DNA of 64,000 bases, from NCBI GenBank assembly GCA_963854735.1, contig OY978097.1, positions 2,480,001-2,544,000 on the forward strand, written 5' to 3'. Shown piece after piece: positions 21,483-33,776 of this stretch. The first letter of the stretch is position 1, and every line of letters starts with the position of its first letter. The notes below the pieces were generated by a model that searched no databases, was not told the origin of the DNA, and was given only the letters and a program-made list of their open reading frames with translations. This DNA is from Marvania coccoides (taxonomy: Eukaryota > Chlorophyta > Trebouxiophyceae > Chlorellales > Chlorellaceae). Position numbers and translations under genes: made by a program.

Positions 21483-21936
21483 TGTTTCCGCTTTATTATA
21501 TATTAAAAAAATGCTTCAGACGAAAAGAGGGCGAGCTGAAGGACTTGTTGTTTTGAAATGAAGGTAGCTGCTATTGAATCTGAAGGGCGATGAAGCGTTT
21601 TAGATGGCAATCAGCCATTCCTAATAATATATATTTTTAATTCAATAGTGAACTCTTGCTTGCCCACAGCCATAAAAGAAGGCGAACCATGGGAAAACAA
21701 ATTGTCATCTTGATTTGCATTTTTTTCCTTCCCCATTCATCCCAGTTTAAATACCCAGCACACCTCTCACTGGGTATTTGTATTTTTACTAATTTTTTTG
21801 GGTCAATCAGCACCATAATTTTAGTCTCGTTCAAATAATCCTGGCTCGACTGCAGTTATACTTTACACATGCGTATGTATACATTATTTACAAATATGAG
21901 GTTAATACACACACTAATAAATTAAATCACCGTTCT
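21483..21936. other. Spacer between PAP2 and ankyrin-kinase genes
   Basis: Promoter of the PAP2 gene and 3' UTR of the ankyrin kinase (both minus strand). Contains a perfect 10-bp inverted repeat (see 21749-21779). No coding sequence recognised. Confidence 0.5.
21749..21779. repeat. Perfect hairpin, 10-bp stem
   Basis: AAATACCCAG at 21749-21758 is the exact reverse complement of CTGGGTATTT at 21770-21779, with an 11-base loop. It lies about 160 bases past the ankyrin-kinase stop codon, so it may be a structure in that mRNA's 3' UTR. Function unknown. Confidence 0.7.
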
Positions 21937-24900
21937 TTATTTTGTATGTGGCGCCCGGGACCTGGCCGGCATGCTGCTATACCACTTTGCGTTGCCCTCA
22001 GCGCCAACAGCAGTAGCTGCCCGCTGCACCGCCGCTTTTTGCCATGCTAGGATACCTTCCAGGATGGAAACGATTTCCTCAAAGTCAGGCCGGTCCTCCG
22101 GCAGCTGCGCCCAGCATTTCTGCATCAGTGCAATGTACGCGCCAATCTCCTTGAAAATTTCATTGTCAGGGCCAGGCAGCCGGTCCGGCACCTGCGGCCG
22201 CTCTCCCTTCCCGATGCGGTTGATAATCTCCCAGGCCTTGTTGTTCGTGTAATCGTACCACGGCACCCGCCACACCAGCAGCTCGTACAGCACCATTGCA
22301 AATGAATAGACGTCGCTCTTTGTGGTGTACGGCATGGAGGTCTCTAGCAAGAGCTCAGGGGCCATCCAGCGGGGGTTGGTGGCTGCGGTGGAGCTCGCGA
22401 TGGAGCTGCGGGTGTGCACCTCACGCGTCAGGCCGAAATCTCCTACAAGGGCATTCCAGTGCTCGTCCAGAAAGCAATTGATGGCTTTGAGGTCGCGATG
22501 CACGATGGGCTCGGGCCGGGAGTGCATGCAGGTCATGCCTTTGGCCAGATCCAGAGCCATCTTCAGCCGTCGCTCCCACGTTAGCTCCCTCTCGCGCTCC
22601 TTGCTGCGCAGCCCCTGCTTGAGGATCTCCGCCAGCGAGCCGCGCGCGTAGTACTTGGAAATGATGGCGGGGCCGACCTTGGGGATCATGCAGTACCCGC
22701 GCAGGTCCTGAATGTTGTCGTGCCGCAGCCTCGCCATCATCGCCACCTCCTGTTACGCGGGGGGTGGGGTGGGTGGGGAAGGGGGGTGTTTAATCAGCGG
22801 AAATTTAAAGTGGCCTCGTTCTAATTAGATCATCAAACTAACATAAATATCAAGTGAGAGCTCACCTTTCGGAAGGGCGCCAGCTCGCGGGCCAGCAGGT
22901 CCGCGTCTTCGTCGTCCCAGCACCCGTGCAGCACTTTGACCGCCACTTTCACGCCCGACCACGTCCCTCGGTACACTTTGCCGAAGGACCCCTGGCCAAG
23001 CCGCGCTTCCTCGTCAAACTTCACCAGCTCATGCGGGATGAGCAGGTCGTCCATGGTGGGTGCCGGAATGGAGGGCACAGGAGGGATAGAGGAGTGCGAG
23101 GTTCCACCCGAGACAGACGGCCTGGGAACAGCGCCTGAGGTAGCAGCGTAAGACCCGGCACAATGCTCGAAAGGAGAGGGCTGGAGGGCCAGCGAAGAGG
23201 GACCCGCCACAGGCGCAGGCGCGGCGGGCAATCCGACGTTGCTGAAGGGGCTGGGCGGGACAACAGGGGCCGTGACTCGCACCATTCCGAACAGCCGGCC
23301 GTCGTGAGAAAGCGGTGGCACTGCGGCTGTGGGGGGGGGCGAGTAGCCGTGTGGGGAGGCGACGACTGCTGGAGAAGCTTCCTCTCTTTCGGGGAACGGC
23401 GGAACGTATTCGATGCCGTTGAAAACGTCAATGAGGCTGTCACTCATGTCGGGCGCGCTGGGCGCATTGTTCATCTGCATCGATTGCCAAGCCGGCACCT
23501 CTGCTACCCCTGCTGCCGCTCCAGCGCTCCACCCGTTGGCTTCCTCCTTGTTCAGCTCGTCGGAAATCAACAGCGACTCATTGCTCTCAATCACAGGGGC
23601 CAGCATCATGATCACAGAGCGGTTGGGGTTCTCCGCCAAGTCCACCGGCTTCTTTCCCTCGTGGTTCAGCGCGTTCAGGTCGGCACCACTGGCCACCAGC
23701 TCCTTCACTACGTCCTTGCTGTCCACTGGGCCCCACTGCGTCACCAAGTGCAGCGGCGTCCCACCGTCTGTGGTGCTGCTGGCGTTGGGGTTGGCACCCT
23801 GCGCAAGCAGCGCTTTTACCACCACCAGGTTGCAGTTGCAAGAGGCGTCATGCAGCGCCGTGTTGCCCCGGGATGAGCGTGCATTGACGTCGGCGCCGCT
23901 CTTCACCAGCGCCGCAATTGCGTCAACCCACCCCTCGGCAGCCGCTACGTGCAGCGCTGTCTCTCCCTCGCCGTTCTCCAGGTTGGGATCGGCTCCAGGG
24001 ATGGCCAGCAGCTGCGAAATGGCTCCACACTCGCCGGCGCGCGCTGCCGCGTGCAGCGGCGCGTCCCCGTTCTCGCTGAAGGTCTTCAGGCTCACCGCGG
24101 GAGTGGGAAGGTGTTGCGCCGTGATGGCGATGATCTCTGCCTTGCCGGTGCGTGCAGCGACGTGCAGAACAGTCTCGCCAGTTTCAGGATCGCGGTGGTC
24201 CAACAGCAGCTGCATGGATGAGTCTTCCTGCAGCAGGCTGCGAACGCCTGCGGCGTCGCCCGCCGTGGTGGCGCGGCTCAGCCTGGTCACCTGCATGGCC
24301 TTCCACAGATCAAAATTTTGATGCCGGCGCGCCGCCTCCAGTGGCGTGCCCCCGTCATTGCTCACTGCCAGGGGGTCGGCACCGCAGTCCAACAGCCGGT
24401 GCACCACCTCCGCCTGGTTCCAGATGGCGGCAAAGTGGAGGGGCGTCTCCTGGTAGTTGTTGCGAGCGTTTACGTCAGCACCCCTTGTCAGCAGCAGCTC
24501 CACCGTCTGTAGGTCCGCCTCCAGGGTGGCAAAGTGCAAGGCGGTGTTGCCGGTGTTGCTGTCCCCCACCGCCACCTGGAACGGCGAGCCGTTGAGGATC
24601 TCCTGCACCACTGAAAAGTGCTTTTCTCTCACAGCCAGATGGAGGGGGGTGTACCCATCGGAATTGGGGATCTCGGCGGCCTGCTGGCAGCTGGGGTGCG
24701 CCATTACGCACTGCGCCATCTCGATGTGGCCTTTCTCAGCAATCATGTGGAGTGGGGTGTCACCGTAGGCGTTTTTCAAGGCGAGGCAATCGTCTGCAAC
24801 CCCGGCCTCCACCAGTGCCTCCAGCGCTTTTGAGTGGCCGCGTTCTGCGAGGAGGTGCAGCGCGGTGTTGGACTCGCTGTCCAGGGAGCTCACCATGGAG

Positions 24901-26311
24901 GCGCTGCTGCCGCGGGCCACCGACAGAAGCACTTGGATGTCTCCAGACATGGCCGCATTCTTGAGAACACAACTGTGAGGGAGAAGGAGGGGAATAAAAA
25001 AAAATTGCATGAATTATGTAATTATGTTTCTTTTTCCCTTGGAAAAAGGGCGGCGATATTCCCCCCCCTTATATACGAGATACGCTTCCTAACCTGCTGA
25101 GGCGAGCCACTATGCTGGGTTGGTCGTTATACTGGGCGGTCTCCAGCGCCGTTTGGCCGTTTCGGTCTCTGACTGACGCCATGTCGGCAAAGTCTTGCAG
25201 CAAAAATACCACCAGCGACTCCTTCCCAAGCTGCGCTGCCATGTGGAGCGGCGTCCTGCCGTGCACGTCCCGTACCCTGGGGTTGGCCCCCAGCTCCACA
25301 GCCTCCACAAAGCACCCCTCCATGGCGGGAACGGCCACCATCAGGTGCAGCAGCGTTCCCGTCCCAGAAATGACGATGCTAGGGTCGGCCCCAGCTCGCA
25401 ACAAAGTTTCCACGATGTGCACGCTCTGCTCGTCTTTGGCCCCGCACAGCGCCAGCGCCAGCGGGGTGTAGCCGATGTGGTTTCTGACGTTGATGTCTCG
25501 GGCCCTGGAAGCGCCCACCGGCCCCTGCGGCAGCAGGCTTTTCACGGCGTCGAGGTTGCTGGACCGCACCGCCTCGTGCAGCGGCAGCTCCCGCTTCTCA
25601 GTGGAAGCTATGTCGGTGCGGGCGTCTCTGCCCAGCAGCAGCTCGATGAAAAACGCAAGGCCAAGCTGGGCGGCAATGTGCAGCGCGGTCTTCCCTTCGG
25701 AGTCCAGCGCGTTCACGTCGACGCCGCCGCTTTCCAGCTGCTCTTCGATGTCGGCGTACGCCTGGTTGGGGTCTTCCACTGCTCGGCGAACGATGTCGTG
25801 GACGCCTGCTGCGGTCCTGCTGGGGGTGGGCGGCGGAGAAGGGGTAGGCGTGACCGCAGGAGAGACCATTACCACTGGCGGGTTGACCGGCGCTGGAGGG
25901 AAGTCTGCGAGGTTGTTGTTCCATCTGGATGGATCAACAGCACCATACTGGTGACCGCCGCCGTGGTGTTGTCCGCTTACGGGGTAAGGGCGAGGTGCCG
26001 GCGCCGGGGGCACACTGTAAGCATTGGCTGCGCCGTTGATGGGAGGAACAGCGGGGTTTGGCTTGATCTCCTCGTAGCCTCCCTGAGGCTTTGAGCTGTG
26101 CCACCAAGGGAGGGTAAAATGACATACATCGATATTAGTAGGCCTGGTAATATGTTGATTGTGCGATACATATTGATTTTATCACTCACTCTGCACAACC
26201 CATGTGTTGATTTACTCGTTATATTGCCCTTAGAAGGCGACCATAATAAATGGTTTTGGCATTTTTTTTTCAAAGCTGCTTTGTAAACCTGCAAAGTCCT
26301 TCACCAGACAT
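21937..26311 (-). CDS. Ankyrin-repeat protein kinase (TKL type)
   Basis: Exons 26311-26289, 26095-25094, 24972-22866 and 22749-21937 give 1314 residues. After a Pro-rich leader, two blocks of ankyrin repeats fill roughly residues 90-830; repeated cores read TALHLAAxxG and GxTPLHxAA. A Pro/Ser/Ala-rich linker leads to a kinase domain from about 997 to 1270. The kinase has an intact glycine loop (LGQGSFGKVYRG), VAVKVL with the ATP-binding Lys, HRDLKAINCF catalytic loop, GDFGL, and WMAPELL. It resembles the tyrosine-kinase-like group that phosphorylates Ser/Thr. No signal peptide or membrane segment is seen, so it is probably cytosolic. The first exon encodes only MSGEGLC plus two bases; phases agree at all junctions. 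Confidence 0.88.
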
Positions 26312-26737
26312 GGTCGCTTTCAAGAAACAGTCACTTTTTTACATCAGCATTGCCTGAGAAGCGCTAGGTTAGCCACGCGCCACCCTAAATCGCCAAAAAT
26401 TATGTTTGTGTACTTTCTTTTAATTTTATGCTTTTGACGATGCTGAAACGGCATGTGCAGCGCACTTTGCAGTCAAATTTATTAAATATGCCATTTCTAG
26501 AAATGGGTGTCGTTAGAAGTCTGGTTTCGTGTTAGATTCACGAGTTCTTTTGTTTTTTTTCAAACCGTTCAATCTCCCTCTGGGGTAGCCAAGAAGGCTA
26601 AACTTATAAAAATTAATATATATGGTTTTGCTATAATAGCATAACACTGATTTATTTGGGAATCTCTCGAGGAAAATATAAATACTTCATATTCCACACT
26701 CTAAAATCTCTTTCAAACACGTATATACACCACCACC
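26312..26737. other. Divergent promoter region, ankyrin kinase / MRS2
   Basis: Head-to-head spacer. AT-rich with candidate TATA elements on the MRS2 side (ttataaaa near 26603 and TATAAATA at 26677). No RNA gene seen. Confidence 0.45.
26677..26684 (+). promoter_or_regulatory. Candidate TATA box for MRS2
   Basis: TATAAATA, 54 bases before the MRS2 ATG, would fit a short 5' UTR. Assigned by sequence and position only. Confidence 0.35.
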
Positions 26738-28170
26738 ATGACGCTGGAAAACCACAGCCACTCCCACTCCTCCCTGGCCCTGGTCAAGTCCATGGCGGGC
26801 AAGCCCAGGAAGTGGCTGTCGATCAACCCCGCCGGAGCCACTTGCTCCCTGGAGCTGTCAAAGTTCCGCATTCACCACTCCCTGGGCATTCAGCTGCGAG
26901 ATTTGCGCCTGTTGGACCCCGCGCTGGCCGCATCCTACCCTTCCGCCATCCTGGCTCGTGAGCGCTCGCTTGTTGTCAACCTCGAGTCCGTTAAAATGAT
27001 CATCGGGCTGGACAACTGCTTCATCACCAACCTCGAAGACCCCTCCACCACCGCATTCGTTGAGGAGCTTCAGCACCGGCTCACCCAACCCATAGGCTCG
27101 GCAGCGGCCATGGGGGTGAGCGCTTCTACCGCAGCACTTGGAGCTCACCTGCAGCCAGCTGAGTCGGAAACCAACATTGCGCCGGTCTACTCCTCGGGAA
27201 TGCCAGAGGGGACCTCCGCCGGCAACGTCGCCGCCGCCACCGCCGCGTTCGGAGAGCTTCCGTTTGAGTTGAGGGTGTTGGAAACGGCATTGGACTTCGT
27301 TTCGGGGTACCTGGAGCAGCAGGGTGAGGACCTGGAGGCTGCAGCGCACCTGGCGTTGGACACGCTCACCCTGAAGATCACCACGGGGAACTTGGAGCGG
27401 GTGCGGCGCATCAAATCGAGAATGGTGCGGCTGATCACCAAGGTGGAGACGCTGAAGGAGCTGCTGGAGAAGCTGCTGGACGACGATGATGACCTGAAAG
27501 ACATCAACCTCAGCGCTAAGGAGCTGGAGCGCGAGGAGATGGAGCACAAGCAGTCGCTGCGGCGGTTTTCGTCTGCCCAGGCAGCCACGCCCTTTGACGT
27601 GCCGCTCACCTCCGGCGGGATGCTGCTCACGGAGGAGTCTCTGGCGGCCATCAACCGAGTGCCCGCCACGCCCGGTATTGCCTCTCTGCCATCTTCGCTC
27701 TCCAGCCTCAGCGACGATGAGGACGCTGCGGTGGTGGAGCAGCTGCTCGAGCCCTACTTCATGAAGGTCGATCAGACGTGGAACAAACTTTCAACCTTGG
27801 CAGAGTTCATTGACGACACGGAGGATTTCATCAACATGTGCGATGGCATTTTGTTTTTGCACCTATTTTTTTTCTTTCTTTTTCCTTGGGCTAATTTCTT
27901 TCGGCATTTGCTTCCTTATTATACTGCAGCAAGCTGGATTCGCAGCGCAATCAGCTCATCCGCCTGGACTTGGTGCTCACAGCGTTTGCATGCTCAATGG
28001 CGTTCATCACCGCCATCACGTCATTGTTTGCAATGAACGTGTCGCTGACTAACACAGGGGAAGACGCAGGCTACGGGTGGTTCATCAGCATCAGCGTCAC
28101 GGCTGCATGCCTCGCCGTTCTCACTTTCACTGGCGTTATGGTGTACTGCCGATGGAAGAGAATTCTTTGA
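26738..28170 (+). CDS. MRS2: MRS2/CorA-family magnesium channel homologue with AMN motif
   Basis: Exons 26738-27837 and 27930-28170 give 446 residues. MRS2 proteins form pentameric Mg2+ channels, in mitochondria or other membranes. Family landmarks: ARERSLVVNLESVKMII in the N-terminal domain, ELPFELRVLETALDFV, a long coiled coil with KELLEKLLDDDDDLKDINLS, and FIDDTEDFIN|KLDSQRNQLIRLDLVLT leading into two C-terminal membrane helices. The pore signature is normally GMN at the end of helix 1. Here the codons TTT GCA ATG AAC give FAMN, so Gly is replaced by Ala. No clear mitochondrial leader is present. Junction AT|C is phase-correct with gtgcga and ctgcag sites. Confidence 0.92.
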
Positions 28171-28399
28171 GATCTATCAAGGTGCCTTGACGAGCTCATG
28201 ATATAATATTAATATTACAGAATTGAATTGAATTTATTTCTAGTTGTTTTATTATCTCCTAAATACGCTCTTATATACGTATGAATTCTGTACCATTGTT
28301 TCTTGCATTTCTTTAGCTGGACTTTTTGAATTCTTTATTCCTGACATGTTAATCATCATTTAATATATGAAAACAATTAAGTTTAAAATTGTTCATTTC

Positions 28400-29954
28400 T
28401 TACGCAACGTGCCGTCGCTCGCTGCCAGGTCCTGCAAACGCGCAGACCTCCAGCGCTTGCTCTTCTGTGACTGGCAGCACGCGGGGCAAGGGCAAGAAGT
28501 TCCCTGCCGCGTCCCGCCGCCGCTGCACTTTGAACAGAAAGTTAAACGTGTTGGATTCGTAGGTCTGTAGCGCCTCTGGTTTCACGACGTACGCTGTCAC
28601 TTGCACGTGAATCATCCCTTTCCCAGGGTCTTCTGAGGTGGGATCTGCCCAAGTGCGCAGCACCCGGGATCTAAACCTCACAAGATCTCCCACTTCAACT
28701 GGCCTTTTAAACTGAATTTCGTCGACGATAACTGTGAGGGGGCGGCACGCGGACAGCAGGTGCCCCGTGGAGTGTGCCAGCTCGAAGGCTCGCCGCATGA
28801 GGAACCCTCCGAAGATGCGTCCGTGGATGTTGCGCTGCTGGGGCTGCGTGGTGAAGGTGTTTTCCAACGAGGTGTCAGGCATCAAAAGGATGGTAGGGTC
28901 GGCCAGCGCAGGCAGATTAAGCTTGGTATGGGCCTGGGTGACCAGGTCAAGCGCCCAAGCAACCTGCATTAAAAAAGAAAACCGAGAAAGCTGTGTTGAA
29001 TATTTGAGTATTTCAAATGAAATTGTCATCTTATTTAATATTTACCTGCTGGTGTGTCCACTTGTGGCCTCGCTCCTTCTCCTCCTGCCGTGCTGCCTTG
29101 CGGGCGTCAGCCCTCTCTTTTCGCTGCGCAAATAGCCGCCGCTCCTCCCCGCTGCGGAGTTCAAGCTGAGTGATGGGATGGGGAGTGCCCTTCAACACAT
29201 CCCTAGCAACAAATGTAAACCTAAAACGGAAAGAAAATGATAAAAATACTAAATAAATACCGAATAAAAGGGCTCAGAAGAGGGGGGGAATTGGCAAAAA
29301 GAGAGCTTACAGCGCCGATATTTTGGGCGGTGCGTCCTCTGTGCCTTGTCTCACTTCCATCAACATATCAAGGCTCGACTTTCCAGTGTAAATCACGCGC
29401 CCCGCCAGCCGCATGTCCTCCAACAGGAGCAGCGGCGGCCCAAAAAAGTTGATGGCCTCCACTGTGGCTGTCACTAGCACCGGGGGCCTGCTGGCGGGGT
29501 CGCCATCGTCAGCATGGTGGTAGGCAACGTATCCAGCCAGCGAGTCCATGTCTTCCAACAGCCGCCCGATGCGCACGCCTGACCACGGGTTGCGATAGTG
29601 CTCGCGCAGCACGGGGTCGCTGGCAAAAGGGTACACCACCTCGGTCCTTTCGCTGGCTTTCGGCGTGAAATTCGTTTGAGGGACTGCCTCGGCCAACGTG
29701 TCAGCGTCCCACCTGCAGGAAAGTAAAAGTGAGAAAGAATTAGCAAGCTGTCGGCACAATAAGTTTGAGAGGTCTTCTTACTTGTACCGCTCCTGCCACA
29801 ATTTTTTTGTCACCGGCGTGAAGGCGCCCACTATGGAGTTATTTTCGTCCAACACGTGGGGATCGAAATGGGTGCATAAACACGAAAGTGGGATGTTCCG
29901 TGTAGTAATCGAGCTCGACCGGCTCCTTAAAGCCCTGCCTACTTGCGCTAACAT
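28400..29954 (-). CDS. ACOT9-like mitochondrial acyl-CoA thioesterase
   Basis: Exons 29954-29782, 29712-29311, 29220-29046 and 28963-28400 give 437 residues. Double-hotdog thioesterases of this type hydrolyse acyl-CoA to free acid and CoA. Hotdog 1 includes VYPFASDPVLREHYRNPW, GRLLEDMDSLAGYVAYHH and FVARD. Hotdog 2 includes NTFTTQPQQRNIHGRIFGGFLMRRAFELA, the family's substrate-binding helix with the Asn-x-His-Gly pattern. The N-terminus MLAQVGRALRSRSSSITTRN is basic, without acids, as in mitochondrial leaders. All junctions keep phase (AA|G, CT|G and phase 0). The CoA carrier at 1964 is a thematically related neighbour, but no direct link is shown. Confidence 0.9.
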
Positions 29955-31086
29955 GTTGGAATTATAAGAAATGTTTTTTATAGAATAAATAGGATGCGAA
30001 ATCGCTATAAAACCGGCATTTGACTAGAGCAATATTCAAACTGGCTGGTGCCTGGACTGATCTAGGAGACTATGAACACTGCCACCGTATTTCTACGGCA
30101 TTGTACTGATCCTCTTTTCGGGTCCCGTCAAGGTGTCTTTTATTTCTTCTTTGAACTGCTTCTAGTAAACAAAACCGCAACGCTGTAGCAAGCCAAGAAA
30201 TAAAGAGGAATTGAGCTGCTTTCTCAATTGAGAAAGAAGGATGCATATACTTCCCCTGTAATTGACTGGTTAGCATTTCTCACCGCCATTTTTGAGCTCG
30301 AAACATATAGTTTAGTCGGTTTATAGTACTTTTTTAAACCGCTCTTGGATGTCAGAAACAGGTGTTCAGATGAGAAATTCATGGCGCTGATGCCCATCGG
30401 CAACAAAGCCGCTGAAGGTTAGCCTGCGAATAGGGCTCATTAAAAGCAGCCAGCCACGCTTTATCGTTGAAGGAACCCCTGCAAAGCTCTCCACAGAACC
30501 TTCATAGAAGCCTGGCGACCAGCTGTACATACGTATTCGTTGCATGTAGTGGGTCTAGCATGTGAAGGCACTATGCGAAGCGGTTTTTGTTGAGCTAAGC
30601 CCTTGGCTGTCAAAGTCCGCCCTGCTCCAAAACAAAAACAATAGACCTAGCGAGGCTGCGCCTGAGCTGCGCAAGCCGGAATGGCGTTTAACGAGTGATC
30701 ATTGGTGTTGCAAGCCTCTGCGCTAAAAAATGCGCACGCAAGAGAAGATGTCAGAGTCCCTATTTAATTAAATATCACGAAAAAAAAAAAATGCAACACT
30801 CGCTGCTTCAGGCAGCAGTATAAGGCCAATTGCTCGTTATAAGCAAATAATAAAATAGCCATCGCCTGTATTTTGCTCAAAAATTCAAACTGCAATTTCC
30901 AATGGGAAAATTGAAGAGCAAAATGCAGTATACCATCCCACCATCTGTTTTTAAATTTTGAATTTTCGTGCTCTTCACCCGAAGAGCTTGCTTCTTGGAT
31001 TAGAGCAGCAAGAGACCGCACTGGGCACAATTACCGAGCAATCAGATTTTGGGCGGAGTGATTAGCCGTCTAGGCGCTCTCTCAAG
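29955..31086. other. Long spacer, ACOT9-like / CUL1 divergent promoters
   Basis: About 1.1 kb between two divergent genes, long for this window. It contains an imperfect stem-loop at 30866-30928. No known RNA family or protein was recognised. Short open frames lack the exon-like GC content seen elsewhere. Confidence 0.45.
30866..30928. repeat. Imperfect stem-loop of about 63 bases
   Basis: The arm at 30866-30878 (ctgtattttgctc) pairs with 30916-30928 (gagcaaaatgcag) over 13 positions with one G-U type mismatch. A second inner arm pairs around 30893-30900 with 30905-30913 (caatttcc / ggaaaattg, one bulge). Could form in RNA from either strand. Confidence 0.55.
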
Positions 31087-33776
31087 ATGGCGTACGACAA
31101 CAAAAAGCCTATTGAGCTAGAGCAAGGATGGGCGTATATGGATGTGAGCTTGAATGCGGCAGTGCTTGTTAAAATTAGAGAGATTGTCAGTTGTCATTGC
31201 CACGCCCCTCTGGCAGCTCTCGTCAAGTTTTGCTTTTCTTGGACTGTGCAGGAGGGGATTACTAAGCTCAAGCGCATCCTGGAGGGCGAAGGCGACGAGG
31301 TGAGCACCTATTCTTACCGTTGTGATCTACCAAGTAATTCGCCTGCTCGCTCCTTCTCAAAGTCCCCCTTCCCCCTCCCCTACCTGCAGCACTTCAACGC
31401 CGAGCAGTACATGATGCTATGTGAGTCCCCAACCCCGTGCCTTTGTCTCATTTTACTCTTCTCCCCTGCACCCAGAGCTCGTTCGTCACAAAATCTCACT
31501 CCCGCTGTCCCTCCTTCCCCCCAGACACCACCATCTACAACATGTGCACCCAAAAGCCCCCCTACGACCACTCCGAGCACCTCTACCTCCGCTACCGCCA
31601 GGCCTTCCAGACCTACATCGCCGAGGTGGTTCTGCCGTCGCTGAGGAGTCACCACGGCGAGCACCTCCTCAAGCAGCTTGTGCACCGCTGGTCCAACCAC
31701 AAGATCATGGTGCGCTGGCTGTCGCGGTTCTTCAATTACCTCGATCGCTACTACATCCAGCGCCACAACCTCAACTCGTTGAACGACGTCGGCCTCATCG
31801 TGTTTCGCGACTCGGTCTACTCAGAGATGAAGAAGACCGTGCGTGAGGCGGTGCTGAAGCTCGTTGAGGCGGAGCGCGAGGGGGAGCAGGTCGACTTTGG
31901 CCTGCTGCGCGACGTCCTGGCCATCTACCAGGAGGTGACAGACACAACATAAAATCCCAAAATTACGATATATATATTTTGGGGGATTTGAAGCAGGGTT
32001 TCGCCCAAATCACCTCAAATTTACCATGTTTTCCGCGTCCTTCAATCGTTTATGTAGGTGGGCATGGGCTCCCTGGCGTGCTACGAGGCTGACTTCGAGG
32101 AGGACCTCATCAAGGAGACCGGCAACTACTTCCGACGCAAGGCCGCAGGGTGGGTCGAAGAGGACTCCACGCCCGAGTACCTGGCCAAGGCCGAGGACTT
32201 CCTGCGCGCGGAGGAGGGCCGCGTGGAGCGCTACCTGCACGTGGAGACCAAGCCCAAGCTGCTGCGCGAGGCGCAGACGCAGCTGCTGGCAGAACACCAG
32301 CAGCGGCTGCTGGAGAAGGAGCACTCGGGTTGCGCCGCGCTGCTGCGCGACGACAAGCGCGAGGACCTCTCCCGCATGTACCGCCTGTTTGATCGCATCC
32401 CCAAGGGGCTGGAGCCCATGGCAGACATGTTCCGCAAACACGTCGAGGCAGAGGGGCTCAAGCTGGTGCGCACCGCGGGCGAGGCGGCGGAGGCCAAGAA
32501 GGACCGCGACCGCGAGGGCGCCAAGGCCGCCCGCGGCGACGCGTCCACCTCCCCCGAGCATGCCTTCATCCGCGGCGCCATCACCCTGCACGACACCTTC
32601 AGCTCCTACGTGACCGAGTGCTTCGGCTCGTCGTCGCTGTTCCATAAGGCGCTGAAGGAAGCGTTCGAGGCGTTCTGCAACAAGCAGGTGGCGGGCGCGT
32701 CGGCAGCGGAGCTCATGGCGTCGTTCTGCGACACCCTGCTGCGCAAAGGCGGCGGTGAGCGGCTCAGCGACGAGGACCTGGACGTGGTGCTGGACAAGGT
32801 GGTGCGCCTGCTGGCTTACGTGTCCGACAAGGACCTGTTCAGCGAGTTTTACCGCAAGCGCCTGGCGCGCCGCCTGCTGCACCAGACCTCCTCCAGCGAG
32901 GACAGCGAGAAGGGGGTGCTGACGCGGCTGAAGCAGCAGTGCGGCCAGCAGTTCACCTCCAAGATGGAGGGCATGGTGCAGGACCTGCAGCTGGCAAAGG
33001 AGAAGGAGCGGGCATTTGGGGAGTGGCTCGAGCGCAAGTCGCTGAAGCTGCCGCTGGACATGAACGTGACGGTGCTGACCACCGGGTTCTGGCCCACCTA
33101 CAAGCCCATCGAGCTATCGCTGCCCGAGGAAATGCTGAAGTGCGTGGAGCAGTTCACGCGGTTCCATGACGAGAGCAGCTCAAAGACGCGGAAGCTGACG
33201 TGGCAGCTGCAGCTGGGGTCGATCAACATCCGCGCCAACTTCGACAAGACCTACGAGGTGGTGGCGTACGCCACGCAGGCGGCGGTGCTGACGGCGTTCA
33301 ACGATCTGCCGGCGGGGGCGGCGGCGAGCTTCAGCGACCTGCTGGAGCGCACTAAGCTGACCGAGGACGACCTGACGCGCGCTCTGCACTCGCTGGTCAT
33401 GACCAAACACAAGCTGCTGACGAAGACCCCGGCAGAAGGGCGGGTGAGCAAGGATGACATGTTCGCTGTGAACGAGAAGTTCAGCGACAGATCGCGGCGC
33501 ATCCGGCTGGCGATCGCGCCCGCGGAGGACCGGCGCAAGGTGCAGGAGGACGTGGACAAGGACCGCAAGTACGCCATCGACGCTGCCATCGTGCGCATCA
33601 TGAAGAGCCGCAAGGCGTTGTCCCACGTCAACCTCGTCATGGAGGTGGTGCAGCAGCTGCAGCGCATGTTCAAGCCCGATCTCAAGGTGATCAAGCGCTG
33701 CGTGGAGGGGCTGATCGAGCGGGAGTACCTGGAGCGGGATTCCGCCAACCAGCAGATGTACAAGTATATCGCTTAG
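31087..33776 (+). CDS. CUL1: Cullin-1
   Basis: Exons 31087-31143, 31252-31299, 31390-31420, 31525-31934 and 32058-33776 give 754 residues, the normal size. CUL1 is the scaffold of SCF ubiquitin ligases. The N-terminus ([42 protein letters not shown]) matches plant and animal CUL1, including the SKP1-binding helices. [48 protein letters not shown] and [10 protein letters not shown] follow in the cullin homology region. The neddylation segment [17 protein letters not shown] is intact, and the C-terminus ends MYKYIA. Three tiny 5' exons (57, 48 and 31 bases) all keep phase. CSN4 in this window would act on its NEDD8 mark. Confidence 0.96.
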
